Translations under genes and position numbers: made by a program
The notes under the pieces: generated by a model
Databases searched by the model: none
Told to the model about the DNA's origin: nothing
What the model saw: only the letters and a program-made list of their open reading frames with translations
Origin: Notospermus geniculatus
Lineage: Eukaryota > Nemertea > Pilidiophora > Heteronemertea > Lineidae
Assembly: GCA_002633025.1 (NCBI GenBank)
Contig: NMRB01000340.1
Coordinates: forward strand, 65,028-129,027
DNA: 64,000 nt
Direction: 5' to 3'
Shown here: positions 48,701 through 59,900 of the stretch, in pieces
Layout: every line of letters begins with the position of its first letter
How positions within the stretch are numbered: the stretch's first letter is position 1

Positions 48701-51700
48701 AATGAAATAAAACGTAAATAGGGCTTGAAATAAAAGCACACTTTAACCAAAAGAGGAGAACTGATTCACTACGTCACAGACAGAGGTCAGGACACATCAC
48801 AGAGATATGCACCAACATGGACACTACATTTACAAAGGCGGCACAGATAAGCAACGAAACAGGTGCTAAGCTTCAGACCTTCAACAGTTGAAGACTGCAC
48901 AGATCAAACCCAATTTCTTTTTGGCTGATAGAACACTACATATTCCTATAATTTAAGATGACATCCCAAATAATGCCTGATGGGCTTTCGCTCACAAGAA
49001 AATCAGCCTTACCTGTTAGAACATTGATCAGTGGGTTGTTCTTGTGAACTGTCTCCACAAATCCAGCCATTTGGAGGAGATTCAGGTTGAGAGTTTGATG
49101 ATAGACCTCCGTCAGCCACGTGTCAGACAGATACAGCAGGAGCTCACTATCTAAGATCTCATTCACAAACTCTTGCTGTAAGTGTAAGAAAGAGCTAATG
49201 ATGATTAACTTACACCAGCCATGCAGGCCTATTGGTTACTTCTAAAGGGACTGTGAATTTCCAAAATAACGCACCTTGACCAAAAATGTTTCCTAAAGCT
49301 AGAAAAGAAGGCCTACAGGGGCACTATGCATGGTGAAAAGGACGGGGTTATTCTTGCTCTGTGAGCATGCTGAAAACATGGAAATAACAAGGACTGTGCC
49401 AACCATCCCCACCTGTGCAAGCTGGAGACCGTCAAGCTATCACATTTACTTACTTTGGCTAACCTCAGCAGGGTGCCCTTGAATGATAATGATTTCTTAT
49501 TTACAGAGAATGCACCACGGCATCTAAAGGTATATGACATATATCAGTCCAACCATTGAAAGTTGAAATTTCTGAGAAGAGCACACACTCTCAGTGGATT
49601 TGCCACAGGTGAAATCAGATCTCAGGAGTTGAACTGAATAGAACTGGCCCTCTAGAGATTGAAATCAGCTCCACCTGATTTAGATGACAGAGGGGACAGG
49701 TAAGCATGGTCCCGCTTTCCCTCAGCACCATGTCAATTGTTTTCAATTCACAAACTTACCTCTGTGACTGGCACCTTCTGGTCCTTGTTGCTGTAGTACC
49801 CACATTTGATTAACTTCAGATTAAGTAACAGAGCTCCGTACGTCGCCATATACACACCATCAGCATTCAGGATGACCTTATTTCCACCATCATCAGGTTT
49901 GCTATTGCCTGAACGCTGACCTGGAGAAGAATGCCAGACTTTAGATTAGGGAGTTTTTATGAATCATGGGGTTTCTTCAGTAAGATGTGCCAGCTATTCC
50001 TATTGTGTTCAATGTCTATCACAGTAGGCCTACTCAAGAGAGGCAAGATGGCTTAAAACCAAATCAGCAAAACTCTCAGACTTCAAGGAGGACAACATGC
50101 AGAAAATTACACAATTATGGAAAAAAAAATTTCCTACCTGTACAAAAATTGGATGCAAATGTCTGCAAAGTTTCATCGAGTTCAGATATACTCGGAATAT
50201 CCAACAAAGAGGGCAGCACCTGCAGCAAGCAGACGATATAATCTTTGGCACTTTGTCTCTCCATTGAATGAAAATCATCCATGGGAAATCTCGATTTGTA
50301 ATCCTCTTCCCGTGCTTGCTTTGTGTAGCATTCAGAACTAAGTTTTCGGGTTCCCTGCGATTCAGAGCAGTCGTCAGTTTCCGAGTCGAACACTTCGCTG
50401 TCGTCCTGGACTTGATGTTTGGCGTGGACGCTGTCTATGATACTTTTAAGATGATTGATCTTATCTTCTGTTGAAATAACTGTCTCCAGTGATGACTCAA
50501 TTGAATCTTCACATTCAGAGACAGAGGCTGGAACAAAGACAGTGTGATACGTCAGGCATTTGTAAACAATGAGAAAGAAGGGTAAGACCCAACTTAGTAC
50601 AGAAAGTTGTTGGAAGCAAGTTGTGAAAGGAAAACCTGTGAGCTGAAGAGTCGCATGAGTAGCATTCGAGATGAGAACTTCAATCATGTTTTGTCAGAAC
50701 TACATACCCATCATATCTGGTGGATCAAACTGCTCCAATATGCCATCGACGACTTCGTGTGGGATATGTTCACCCTGAACGACCTGTTCTAAAGACTTGA
50801 GGAGCTCATCCATGCATTGTACACTTGTTATACACACAGATGATTCGTTACAATGGCAGCACTCCTGGACAGCATCCACAACTCTGAAAGAAGGACGATT
50901 GACTTATTTATCATGGAGATCCCAACAGCTATAGATACATGTATTTCCAGGTGACTCCATCAGACCTATGCAAATGATCCTTCTCTTGCACTTGTTACAT
51001 GGGAGGGAGTAGTTGGGACTGTAAAAAGCCTGAGTTTCACAGAATGCGTCTACTTCATTTGTGCCAACAGTGTCCTACTTACAACTTCAGTAATGCTATG
51101 TTGGATTGTGACAACTTATTGGTGGGGCATTTGGCATTATCATCAGCCTCTGTTGGACCAGCCAGACTCAGCAAACCCTCAGGGCTACTCAACACCTCCT
51201 TCAGGATCTTGATTGCTTCTAGCCTGTGCTGGGGTGGGGGATACAGCAACATACGATGAAAAACAGACTCAAGGACAGGGCGGAGGGAGCGCAGGCTACC
51301 AACGATCTTCACCAACTCTACGGCAATACTGAAATGACAACACAAGAAAGTCATGACGCATTCTTCTGGGACAGAAAAATTCACCAAAAGTTACATGCTT
51401 ACCAATCGAAATTAAACAAGGGACATTGGCCGTGATTCAAAATTACTGACCTGGTCCTACACCATGGCAACACCAGTGGGATATTGAAACAACCTGCATT
51501 TCTATAACAGTTCTTGACAGGCACAAGCTTACTTGTATATAGTTTTGGCTGAGGTTTCAGCCACACTGGGGGCATTTGTAGAGCACCCTGATCCTCTGCC
51601 ATCTTGGGTTCCCACAGCTGGCTTCTGGACAACGCTCTTGTCTGTGACGGGGTTGCCCAGCATTGAGATGAGACCGGGGCAGAGTTGCTTCCTGCAGAAA

Positions 51701-53429
51701 AAAAGATAAGAGTTTTTAGATTGCGACTCTACAAAACATTTTTGGGAGTCGGTCTTGAACTTTGATGGGTAACCTGTCCCAAGCAATGATAAATCATGAC
51801 AGGGCCAAGAAAACTCATCTCTCCTGAACGGGATACACTTTACTGAAGTTGAAAGTACTTGCTGGTTCCCAGGTACTTACCAAAGCAACTCCACAAACTC
51901 AGGACTGTCACGTACAGATATTGGGAGATTTTTCAGTATCGAGTAAATGCCTTCGAGTAAGAGGGGGACTAGAGGCTTATGCTGTTGTACACTGCAATAG
52001 AGAGAGATGAGGAGAGCATTGGAACAGGGACTCAGCAACACACTCAACATTATTATTCACTGGAGTAAACTTCATTGAAAGTGCTGACTTAGAGGTCTCA
52101 ATTTGTAGAAAGAATGCACTGAGAAACACTTGGGTAAGCTTTACCTTTGTGTCGACTGCAACTTCTCACAAAGAAACCGCATGATATCTACCACATCTTT
52201 GGTGAGGACATTAGAAGCTGCCAGATCTGAAAGAAGCGGGTAAAATTCACATGAAAACATTCATTTTCATGCAGAGGGTTATGTTTATCATGGTCTGTGA
52301 TTGTGAATGCAATACTAATCATCTAAAGGGAGTCGTTAAGTTGCTGGCTTACCTTTCTGCTGCCTCGCATCATCAGCTGTCAGATCATCTTCCTCATCAC
52401 TGCTATCACCCTGGATGAAAAGATTCAGTGTCATGATTTGTTGTTGGTTTTTAGAAGACTGAATTTGCAGAAAAACGAAGAGGACCAAAAGACATTCACG
52501 AAACAATTTCACCACACAAGTAAAGGTCAAAGTTGTTTTGGAACATTGGATGATCTATAGGCCATTCTCAAATTCGCAGATCTGCGCACTTCCGCTGAAA
52601 CCTCAACCAGAACCTCGATCTGAAACCAGCTGACGTGACGCCATCCATGATTCAGCAATGGTCGAGTCTGATGCAACATCGTCGACGTCACTGTTGTGAG
52701 GTTGTCCACGTCACATCATTCAGTTTCAGAACGAGGTTGTGGTTGAGATTTCGGCGGAAGTGTGCAGATCTTTCTCGTTCACGTCAATTTGAGAACAGTC
52801 TATTCACTGCCATTGGTTGACCAAAATGTCAACTGTTTCACCGCAATATATCCTCCGCAGACCATTTCAGATGGCAAGTAAAAAGTATTGATACATGATT
52901 AAAGAAGGAAATTCTGAAACTTTGCAATGAAAATGAAGCAGTTCTAAGGGGCAAGAGCACAGCAGTTCCATCATAAATGAGCGAAGCCATAAGTGCCGAA
53001 GAACTGGCTGATGAATTACATACCAATACTCTTTGGTTAGGACGCTAGAGAAGCAGTTTACTTGGGGGGGGGGGGGTGAAGCATGTAAGAGCATGGGACA
53101 TGGAACAGGTNAACAGGTGGGGGAAAAACAGCAAATTACCGTAATAGTGTTTGGGCAAACAAAAGAACAGTGACTTTCAAACGAAACAGTGACAAGACAG
53201 AGAAATGCAATATTTGGGGACAAATTAACTGATAAGTCAGACATGCAGTGTGGGCCAAACAGTATTTAGTAGAAAAGCACAACATTGGTTAGGGTAATGC
53301 AAATTCCCTTACCATAGAGGTCTGTGTCTCATAGAGCTTCTCTGCAATAGAACTCAGCATTTGAGTGAGAGTAGCCCTGATTGCTGTACGCACGCTCTGG
53401 GAGCTGGTGTTGAAAGCCTCCAGACAGAC
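45788..53429 (-). CDS. ARFGEF3: ARFGEF3 (BIG3) exons w1-w14, complete set
   Basis: Fourteen exons in reading order: w1 53429-53313, w2 52410-52353, w3 52226-52145, w4 51991-51881, w5 51691-51533, w6 51328-51083, w7 50883-50708, w8 50527-50138, w9 49920-49760, w10 49175-49013, w11 48165-48115, w12 46682-46353, w13 46237-46003, w14 45910-45788. Phases agree at every join and continue into w15. Landmarks are VRTAIRATLTQMLSSIAEKL (w1, from the DCB region), RFLCEKLQ (w3), WKQLCPGLISMLGNP and GRGSGCST (w5), YPPPQHRLEAIKI (w6), GALLLNLKLIKCGYY (w9), YLSDTWLTEVYHQ (w10), AICMSLDGLQRAARLACMLG (w12) and LEMGSHSKDCWSHVFR (w13). Between w8 and w10, where BIG1/BIG2 carry a SEC7 domain, I see no FRLPGE-type catalytic motif, as expected for the non-canonical BIG3 branch. 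About 150 N-terminal residues should lie beyond 64000. Confidence 0.9.
46353..46682 (-). CDS. ARFGEF3: ARFGEF3 exon w12
   Basis: A 330 bp exon (phase 1 to 1) starting DIDGLCSLQLGGQLLREYAE. It contains a charged insert (EEEKDENQDTKKRQS), a helical block with AVLMLCWDGILDVLSVLLDG, and the conserved AICMSLDGLQRAARLACMLG. Its counterpart at 57566-57895 encodes the same peptide. Confidence 0.88.
47393..47642. mobile_element. TA-flanked MITE, 250 bp, one copy only
   Basis: An almost perfect fold-back, with TA at both sides (47391-47392, 47643-47644). Termini are CAGAAAGTTCACAGTTTATT and, inverted, CAGGAAGTTCACAGTTTATT. The other unit keeps the empty site near 58596-58600 (ATAATATAACAG). It lies in the intron between w11 and w12. 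Confidence 0.85.
48463..48643. mobile_element. Inverted-repeat insertion, one copy only
   Basis: Arms run from ATGATAAATAGGAAGTCAAT to the inverted ACTTCCTGTTTATCAT, each about 40 bp, with inner CCAGCTACCAGAAGTGGC-type repeats. In this unit TTGTATTATAATCA occurs on both sides of a larger 48463-48692 block, while the other unit has it once (about 59418-59431). A 14-base repeat is long for a target duplication, so part of the insertion may be a secondary duplication. A solo arm of the family is at 1443-1498. Confidence 0.7.
50138..50527 (-). CDS. ARFGEF3: ARFGEF3 exon w8
   Basis: A 390 bp exon after acceptor TTTGTTCCAG. It starts with an acidic, Ser-rich linker (VSECEDSIESSLETVIST; DDSEVFDSETDDCSE) and ends in a conserved helix pair (AKDYIVCLLQVLPSLLDIPS; LDETLQTFASNFCTG) that matches the LFIQSLEGLLPRLL / LQNFASTFCSG part of mammalian BIG3. 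The counterpart at 61120-61509 has Ser for Thr at QGTRK. Confidence 0.88.
51083..51328 (-). CDS. ARFGEF3: ARFGEF3 exon w6, present in one unit only
   Basis: A 246 bp exon (82 codons, phase 2 to 2), open throughout, between acceptor CATTTCAG and donor GTAAGT. It carries VGSLRSLRPVLESVFHRMLL and YPPPQHRLEAIKI, one of the most conserved BIG3 segments. In the other unit, 61935-62428 replaces the region that should hold it. Skipping it keeps frame but would remove conserved helices. Confidence 0.9.
52560..52800. mobile_element. TA-flanked MITE, 241 bp, shared by both units
   Basis: TA on both sides (52558-52559, 52801-52802). The left end is GGCCATTCTCAAATT and the inverted right end GACTGTTCTCAAATT, with long sub-terminal complementarity (CTTCCGCTGAAACCTCAACC against GGTTGAGATTTCGGCGGAAG). 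The same insertion occurs at 63532-63764, so it predates the split of the two units. Confidence 0.75.
53111..53111. other. Single unknown base, possible unmerged join
   Basis: One N with AACAGGT immediately on both sides (53104-53110 and 53112-53118), a pattern expected when two overlapping contig ends are abutted rather than merged. Confidence 0.7.
53313..53429 (-). CDS. ARFGEF3: ARFGEF3 exon w1, most 5' exon found
   Basis: A 117 bp exon (39 codons, phase 0 to 0) after acceptor CTCTCCTAAG and before donor GTAAGG. It reads VCLEAFNTSSQSVRTAIRAT and continues LTQMLSSIAEKLYETQTSM, matching the AVRATLSQML part of the BIG3 N-terminal DCB-like region. Its counterpart in the other unit should lie beyond 64000. 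Confidence 0.87.
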
Positions 53430-56400
53430 CTTAGGAGAGGAAAAAACATGTAAAAATCACCTGGCATTTATATAATATAACAGCCACATACTGTCTCTTA
53501 CATTCTGAAAAGATGGTGTGAAATTCGCTGGAGAGATTCATACCAACATGTTAATCACAGAACAGTTTGCATCAGTCCTTCCTCTTCATCTATGGCATAT
53601 CTCAAGATGACGGCTAACTTGAAAATTATCTTTCATATACCCCAAGAAAAATTATCCCCAAGAAAACATGAAATAGTCAAGTTTTCACTGAGAATCTGGC
53701 ATCTAATGTTGTTATTATTATGTTGCTATAACTGTAACAGACCATATGACTTCAGAAGACAGTCTAGGCTACCTGTCAACACAAGCAGTCTAATGCACTG
53801 GGCATGCTATTACATTTTCACCTCAAACACACTATTGTCACAAACTAAATAGAACATTAGATCCTACATGTAGCTTCTACCAATTTAAATTCATAGATAA
53901 TGCCACATCAAGGGCTCCAACAATAGTTTAAACACCCCACTAAATACATTGAATAGATTCGGAAATTTATTTCCATACAATCAGCCCACTTCCGTACAGC
54001 CTGCTCCACAGCCACATGCCTGCCTCATCATGCAAAATGATTCAACCTCAGTCAGCAACTCAAACCTCATCAAAGAGAAAATGGTGGTTTGTTCAATGAC
54101 ACAATGTTCACCTTGTTGGGGAGACTGTCAAGACAAGAAACCATCAAGTGATCCACAGAGCATTGAAATACAACGTAGATTCTGGGAGCCAGACACAAAG
54201 TGTGGTTCACTATGTCATGATCATGTAGGACTCTAATCTCATATGACCCTTAAAGTCCCCCAATGGCCAAGTTTGGCTTCATGAAGGCTTCAAAACTATA
54301 AGATTAAACTGGAAAACTCGGCAAATGCAGTCTGAACCAAATACTATGATGTGAGACATTACCAAAGCAATCATGTACAAGTAGTAAAATAGGAGAATTT
54401 GAAAGGCATGCACTGCAAATTGCAATTTTAGCTCGAAAATGCACACTTTTCGAATTGCACAAAGACAAGGAGAGAACCCAAATACCGTATTTTCGCGACT
54501 ATAGGGCGCAGTCCCGTCAGTGAATGCTTCAGTGCATATTGTACATGTACAAAAATGTATGGCTGCTCAGTGTGCATTGACCATTCGTGGTAACAACACC
54601 CAACATGATTGACACAATTGTCGGACTCAATCCACAGATAAGGCGCACCACCCTATAAGGCGCACCCCCAATTTTAGACCCTTCTTCAAGGAAAAAGGCC
54701 GCGCCTTATAGCCTGAAAATTACGGTACACTTAAAACATTCTCAAAACCCACCCATGACTTGTGCCACAACAAGGCCCAGACCCCCATTGAGAAAGCCAA
54801 CTACAGAACTCAAAGTTCAGTTGTCAGTAGTAAATGTAACGGTATGGTAGAAAACCCTCGAAAAGGTTCAATCTGTAAGTTGTGGCAAATGGAATTTGAA
54901 AATCGACAAACTATGTTCAGCAAAGCTAAAAGGCAGAAAATCAGCTAAAAAGACTGATAAAGGTAGACCAGAAAACAGTAGTACTAGGCACCTCTTGTTG
55001 GATGATATACTGAAAAAGTGAAACACACATTTTAGGACATCACGAAGTCAGCACAGAAAAAGAAAATAGCAGTGTATACCATTGCTCCGAGGGAGAGAGA
55101 GTGACAATGTGAGAAGGTGATGGTGCACACCAGTCCTGAACAATAATCCTGTCAAGAAACTGACATAGGACTTAAGTGGATTTCAATAGATTTCTATGGC
55201 AGCAACACTTAATCCCTGATCCCTTTATGAAATGGAAAATTCCAAACAAGGGACGTCATCCTAATTACACGTATTCAGACACACACTCACAATGCAGAAA
55301 GCTTTATAAACTAAAACAACATGCACATGCTCATATGAATATTGCGAGAACCAAAGAAACTGCCATCTCTTGCATAACTGTACCGGTAATTGTTATAAAT
55401 TCCCCTCCTTGAATAAGATTCCTCCCTCAAAATCAAAACCCAAACAAAGTAATGTTAGGAAATATTTTGATTCGGAACAAAAAAGGAAGGAAAAAGGAAA
55501 TAGAGTAAACATGAAGAAAATGAACCTCGGAATGTGGTGTTAGCAATGAAGGGGGGGGGCAGGTGTTAACTGGTTTTACATGCAAGAGTTGCACACATTG
55601 GTCTTTACAATACAAGTCACGAGACAGTCATGAGTCATGCACATCAGCAACAATTAGCAAGTTACCACATCCCATTTGAAAGGTTAGTAAGTTCAAACTT
55701 CATCCATCATGCAAACATCAGAAGGTATTCACCAGGATCAACTTTTGAAAAGAGACCCAGCGAGGACGTCGGCGGGGCCAGCTCTCCAAAGTTTGGGACC
55801 ACTACATCAAATAAAACGAAGGTTTCTGTCATGCATATGCTTCCATCAAATCCAAATACCGGGATTTCATGGCTGGGTTTGGGTTTCAGGATCACTACAA
55901 CCATGGAATATGGCAAAAGCCATCCAGGGATTAGTATCATTGGAATGCCCTCATACCTCAACTGCCCAAGAGCCTCCGTGCTGTAAACCTCAAAATCTTT
56001 ACCACTGGTGATGTTGCATGCCCCTGCCCACATGCTTATTTCTCAAAGCCTGGGAGGGCAGGAGGGGTGGTGTAGAAATCACCTTCAAATTGGTGGCCCT
56101 CAACCAGGGGAAGCAACCTCAAGGCCTAAACCCACTGCAGCAATTTTCCACACCAGTGTCGCAGGCATCGTGTCCATCACCACTTACATAAGGGCTGATG
56201 TGATGGGCATCTTGGCACTACCTTCCAAGGCCTGTGGAAACGGCATGCCAAGCATGGAAGTGCTGCAGGGGATTCAAGCCTTGAGGATCACGGTGCATTC
56301 AATCTCCAGTCAAGTTGAAGTTTTCTCAAGTCCCATGAGATTTTCAATACAAGCAATCAAGATCACCACAAATGATGCTCACTGACTTGGGGGACAAGCA

Positions 56401-56754
56401 TTTGAAAGAATGAGCCATTTGACACATGGAGACATACTTTTTCAGGATATAAACATTGGCATTGACCCAGTTTAGAATGCAAAACTTTACTCATTGGAGA
56501 TTTGACCATCATCTTTACACTTAACTAGCACCTGTTATAGAGTACACATAAAGGATCCATATTCCCTTTAAGTTAGGCCACACATTTGAAAACTTCACCC
56601 CAAGTTCAAGCCTCACTTGTGGTGATCAGGGCAGGAATGTATCTGGCTTAGATATTCTCTCCGTGTCATGTATTATTTACCTTCTCATCTAAAGAGATCT
56701 CGACAGGCAATTTAGGCAACTTCGGGCGCCCGTAGCAACTGCCAACGATTTGTG
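53430..56754 (-). other. Intron upstream of exon w1; no exon recognised
   Basis: A 3.3 kb stretch with no ARFGEF3 exon that I can recognise. It holds a MITE (54485-54725) and + strand open frames around 55630-56385 that carry no known domain. It ends at a single N (56755), beyond which the second copy of w14 and its flank begins. Confidence 0.5.
54485..54725. mobile_element. TA-flanked MITE, 241 bp (CTATAAGGCGC type)
   Basis: TA on both sides (54483-54484, 54726-54727). Termini are CCGTATTTTCGCGACTATAG and, inverted, CCGTAATTTTCAGGCTATAA. GGCGCA/GGCGCAC repeats lie inside. The CCGTA...CTATAAGGCGC end sequence is one I associate with MITEs widespread in animals; class assignment is inference. 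Confidence 0.75.
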
Positions 56755-56755
56755 N
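56755..56755. other. Single unknown base at a duplication boundary
   Basis: Homology to 45547 onward starts at about 56759, four bases after this N. To the left the sequence is unrelated. The N thus marks the exact edge of the second unit. Confidence 0.85.
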
Positions 56756-56995
56756 CAACTTGCCAAAGAAACATTTGCATCAACAGCTGAAGGTCTGACA
56801 GGAATACCAACATTTGAACTTGGGTCTAAAGCACTCAGTGTCTCATCCCAAGGACACTTAGAAAAGTCACCTCCACCAGCTGACAGCTGTGGTACTGCAT
56901 CTGTCAAATGTGAGAATCAAAGCCACACAAATCTGACGTGCTGGAAATTTCAAATATGCCAAGTCTAGGCCCTGGGGCCAATGTCCATTCGATAC

Positions 56996-59900
56996 CTTGC
57001 TTCATCTTCATTGTTCATCTCCAATGTATGTCCCTGTGGGTGAATCTTTGGCAGGCTGGACTGGTTGTTACCCCGGCTAAAGTAGGTGTGTTCTAACTGG
57101 GAGATGTGGGCACACGCTCTGCAAATAGAAGTCACATTGAAGGTTATAGAGCCAAAACACAGTAGTCACTTTTGGTAAGATGGCAAATGATGAAGGAAAG
57201 ACACACCGAAAGACATGAGACCAGCAATCCTTGGAATGACTTCCCATCTCCAGGCCTGTGCTAAGCATGACGTCCAGACTCAAAGCATGAGCTGCATGCA
57301 GACGAGGTAACTTCGGTTTGGAAACCAGAACAGGCATCTTGGTTGCCTTCCTCTCAGGCAAGGGACTCCGTCCAGTTTCCTCCATCACACATGAGGCATT
57401 GGCTAACTGGGCAAACACGGTGCCACAGCGCATCTGCAAACCTGAAAAACATCGCCAAAATTCATGTTTTTCATGTCCTAATCAGGTAAATGAAAAGCTA
57501 TATACAGACAGGGGCAAGATGAATTTGGAATGAAAGTGAAGTAGAAAGACAACAGAATGACTCACCTAGCATGCAGGCTAACCTGGCTGCCCTCTGCAGC
57601 CCATCCAGACTCATACAGATTGCTTCCTGCGCTCTTTTACTCTCCTCCTTTGCACCTTCTGTGCCAAGCATCAGGCTCAAACTACTTGTAATCCCACAAG
57701 AACTTTTGCCATCGAGAAGCACCGACAACACATCGAGGATTCCATCCCAGCATAACATAAGTACAGCTTTGGCGAATTTCATTCCAGCCTCGATGGACTG
57801 ACGTTTTTTCGTGTCTTGATTCTCATCTTTCTCCTCTTCGGCGTATTCACGTAGCAGCTGGCCGCCGAGTTGTAAGCTACACAAGCCATCGATGTCTGTA
57901 GAAAAGAAATACCGGTATCACTCTATCACATTCACATCTAACAGGAAAATATACGCAATCTTTTTTGATATGGGCCTTTTCCTAATCAGCTTCTGATGCA
58001 GGTGGCTACAGATTGGGACACTGTCTTTCTGTGCCAGCCTGTTTCAAAGAAGAACTCTTTCTCGTTCATGAGGTTCTCTGATTGGCAGAGCACCTCATAT
58101 TTCTCTACCTCGTTTGAGGTTGAGGAGCAAGAGTAGGGGCGAAACACTTCAATAAGACTAGGCAGGGCAAGATTACCAAAGCCTAGCAAAAGCTTTTACT
58201 TTTATTTTCAATTCATTCATACAGAAAATAGCTTACAATGTACAAGGTAAAAGATGTGACTTCATTCAATTCACCCAGCATACTGGTCAGTACACTACAT
58301 GTATGTAGGTACCCTGTTTAAGATTACAGTCAAATGAGTCTTTCCCACAGAATTCGGTACAAAGGAATTTCAAACATGCTGATATATTGTTAGAGAAGCA
58401 GCAAAATCTACAGCCTTGTCATAAAAGTAATGAAGGCAGGTATCAAGCAAATAAGGAATAAAGAGAAGAAGGCAATGACTGGTTGAGGATCTGTGAAATA
58501 CCAAACATGAGCCTGAAACTTGGAGGAAGGTAGCTAAATAAAGGAATATTGGCATAATAACATTGGGCATAACGTAAAAGAACATGGTGATATAATATAA
58601 CAGAGACAGAAATGCACTAGCAGAGTGCACTGGACAAGTCCATCTCCTTGTACCAGGCAAAAAGGAACATTCGAACAGGACCAAAACTTTCCTCCTGTTG
58701 TTTTTCAGCAAATTAATTAAGCTAGCATACTAGCAGTCTGTTAGTGTTATTGGAAGAGGAGTGCAACTGAAGAGCAACATCTTGGAGGGAGATTCCTATC
58801 AGACAGAATTCTGCAACATCACGTATTTCAAAACTGATGTTAGTGGGGTCCATTTAGAAGCACTGGGTCCTGGACCCACTGATCCTGAGAAACTGTTAGG
58901 AATCTTCCTTCAAATGAAAATACGATAACACAGCCAAAAGCTTAACAAACCGAGGTGGTTGGACAATAACATGTGTTTCCTGAAGGACTTATAACACCCA
59001 CTACCATATTAGATGAACTATAATGCATAATGAACAGCCAGCAGGTTATGTTATCAGCAAGCTTCAACTCATCCTCACTTACCAAGCCAAGTCCAACCAT
59101 TGGAGCCATGCTTTACATTGTCAACTAGCATTTCTAGCGAAAAACAGAATTGATATTATGCCTAAACTGCATCAGCAACTTCACAAGCAAGGTGTATTGT
59201 CTCTCTGACGTAGATACCATGGCCAGGATACCCAGATCTCCATTTTTTCTGTTTTTGGAACCCAATTTACGTCAGCCAACAATGTGCAAAGTTAGAGCCC
59301 TAACTTCGAATGAAGCCTGGAATGGCTTTGGAATGGAGCACGAGCATAACCAAGCCACTTGCTCTTGATTCCAGAGATTTCTTCTAGTACCAAGTTCAAC
59401 AAAGTAGTTCCATTCCTTGTATTATAATCAATGAGTTAAATGAAATAAAACGTAAACAGGGCTTGAAATAAAAGCACACTTTAACCAAAAGAGGAGAACT
59501 GATTCACTACGTCACAGACAGAGGTCAGGACACATCACAGAGATATGCACCAACATGGACACTACATTTACAAAGGCGGCACAGATAAGCAACGAAACAG
59601 GTGCTAAGCTTCAGACCTTCAACAGTTGAAGAGTGCACAGATCAAACCCAATTTTATTCTTTTTGGCTGAATGAACACCACATATTCCTATAATTTAAGA
59701 TGAAGTCACAAATAATGCCCGATGGGCTTTCACTCACTAGAAAATCAGCCTTACCTGTTAGAACATTGATCAGTGGGTTGTTCTTGTGAACTGTCTCCAC
59801 AAATCCAGCCATTTGGAGGAGATTCAGGTTGAGAGTTTGATGATAGACCTCCGTCAGCCAAGTGTCAGACAGATACAGCAGGAGCTCACTATCTAAGATC

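Larger units (their letters stand above)
45547..53040. repeat. Direct duplication of ARFGEF3 5' exons, lower-coordinate unit
   Basis: Colinear with 56759-64000, which runs off the window end. Unit-specific insertions are the MITEs at 47393-47642 and 48463-48643. It carries exon w6, absent from the other unit. Confidence 0.93.

Noticed and set aside
55630-56385. Cluster of + strand frames of 100-125 codons inside the ARFGEF3 intron
   Set aside because: No reverse transcriptase, transposase or other domain could be seen; frames overlap on both strands without preference.
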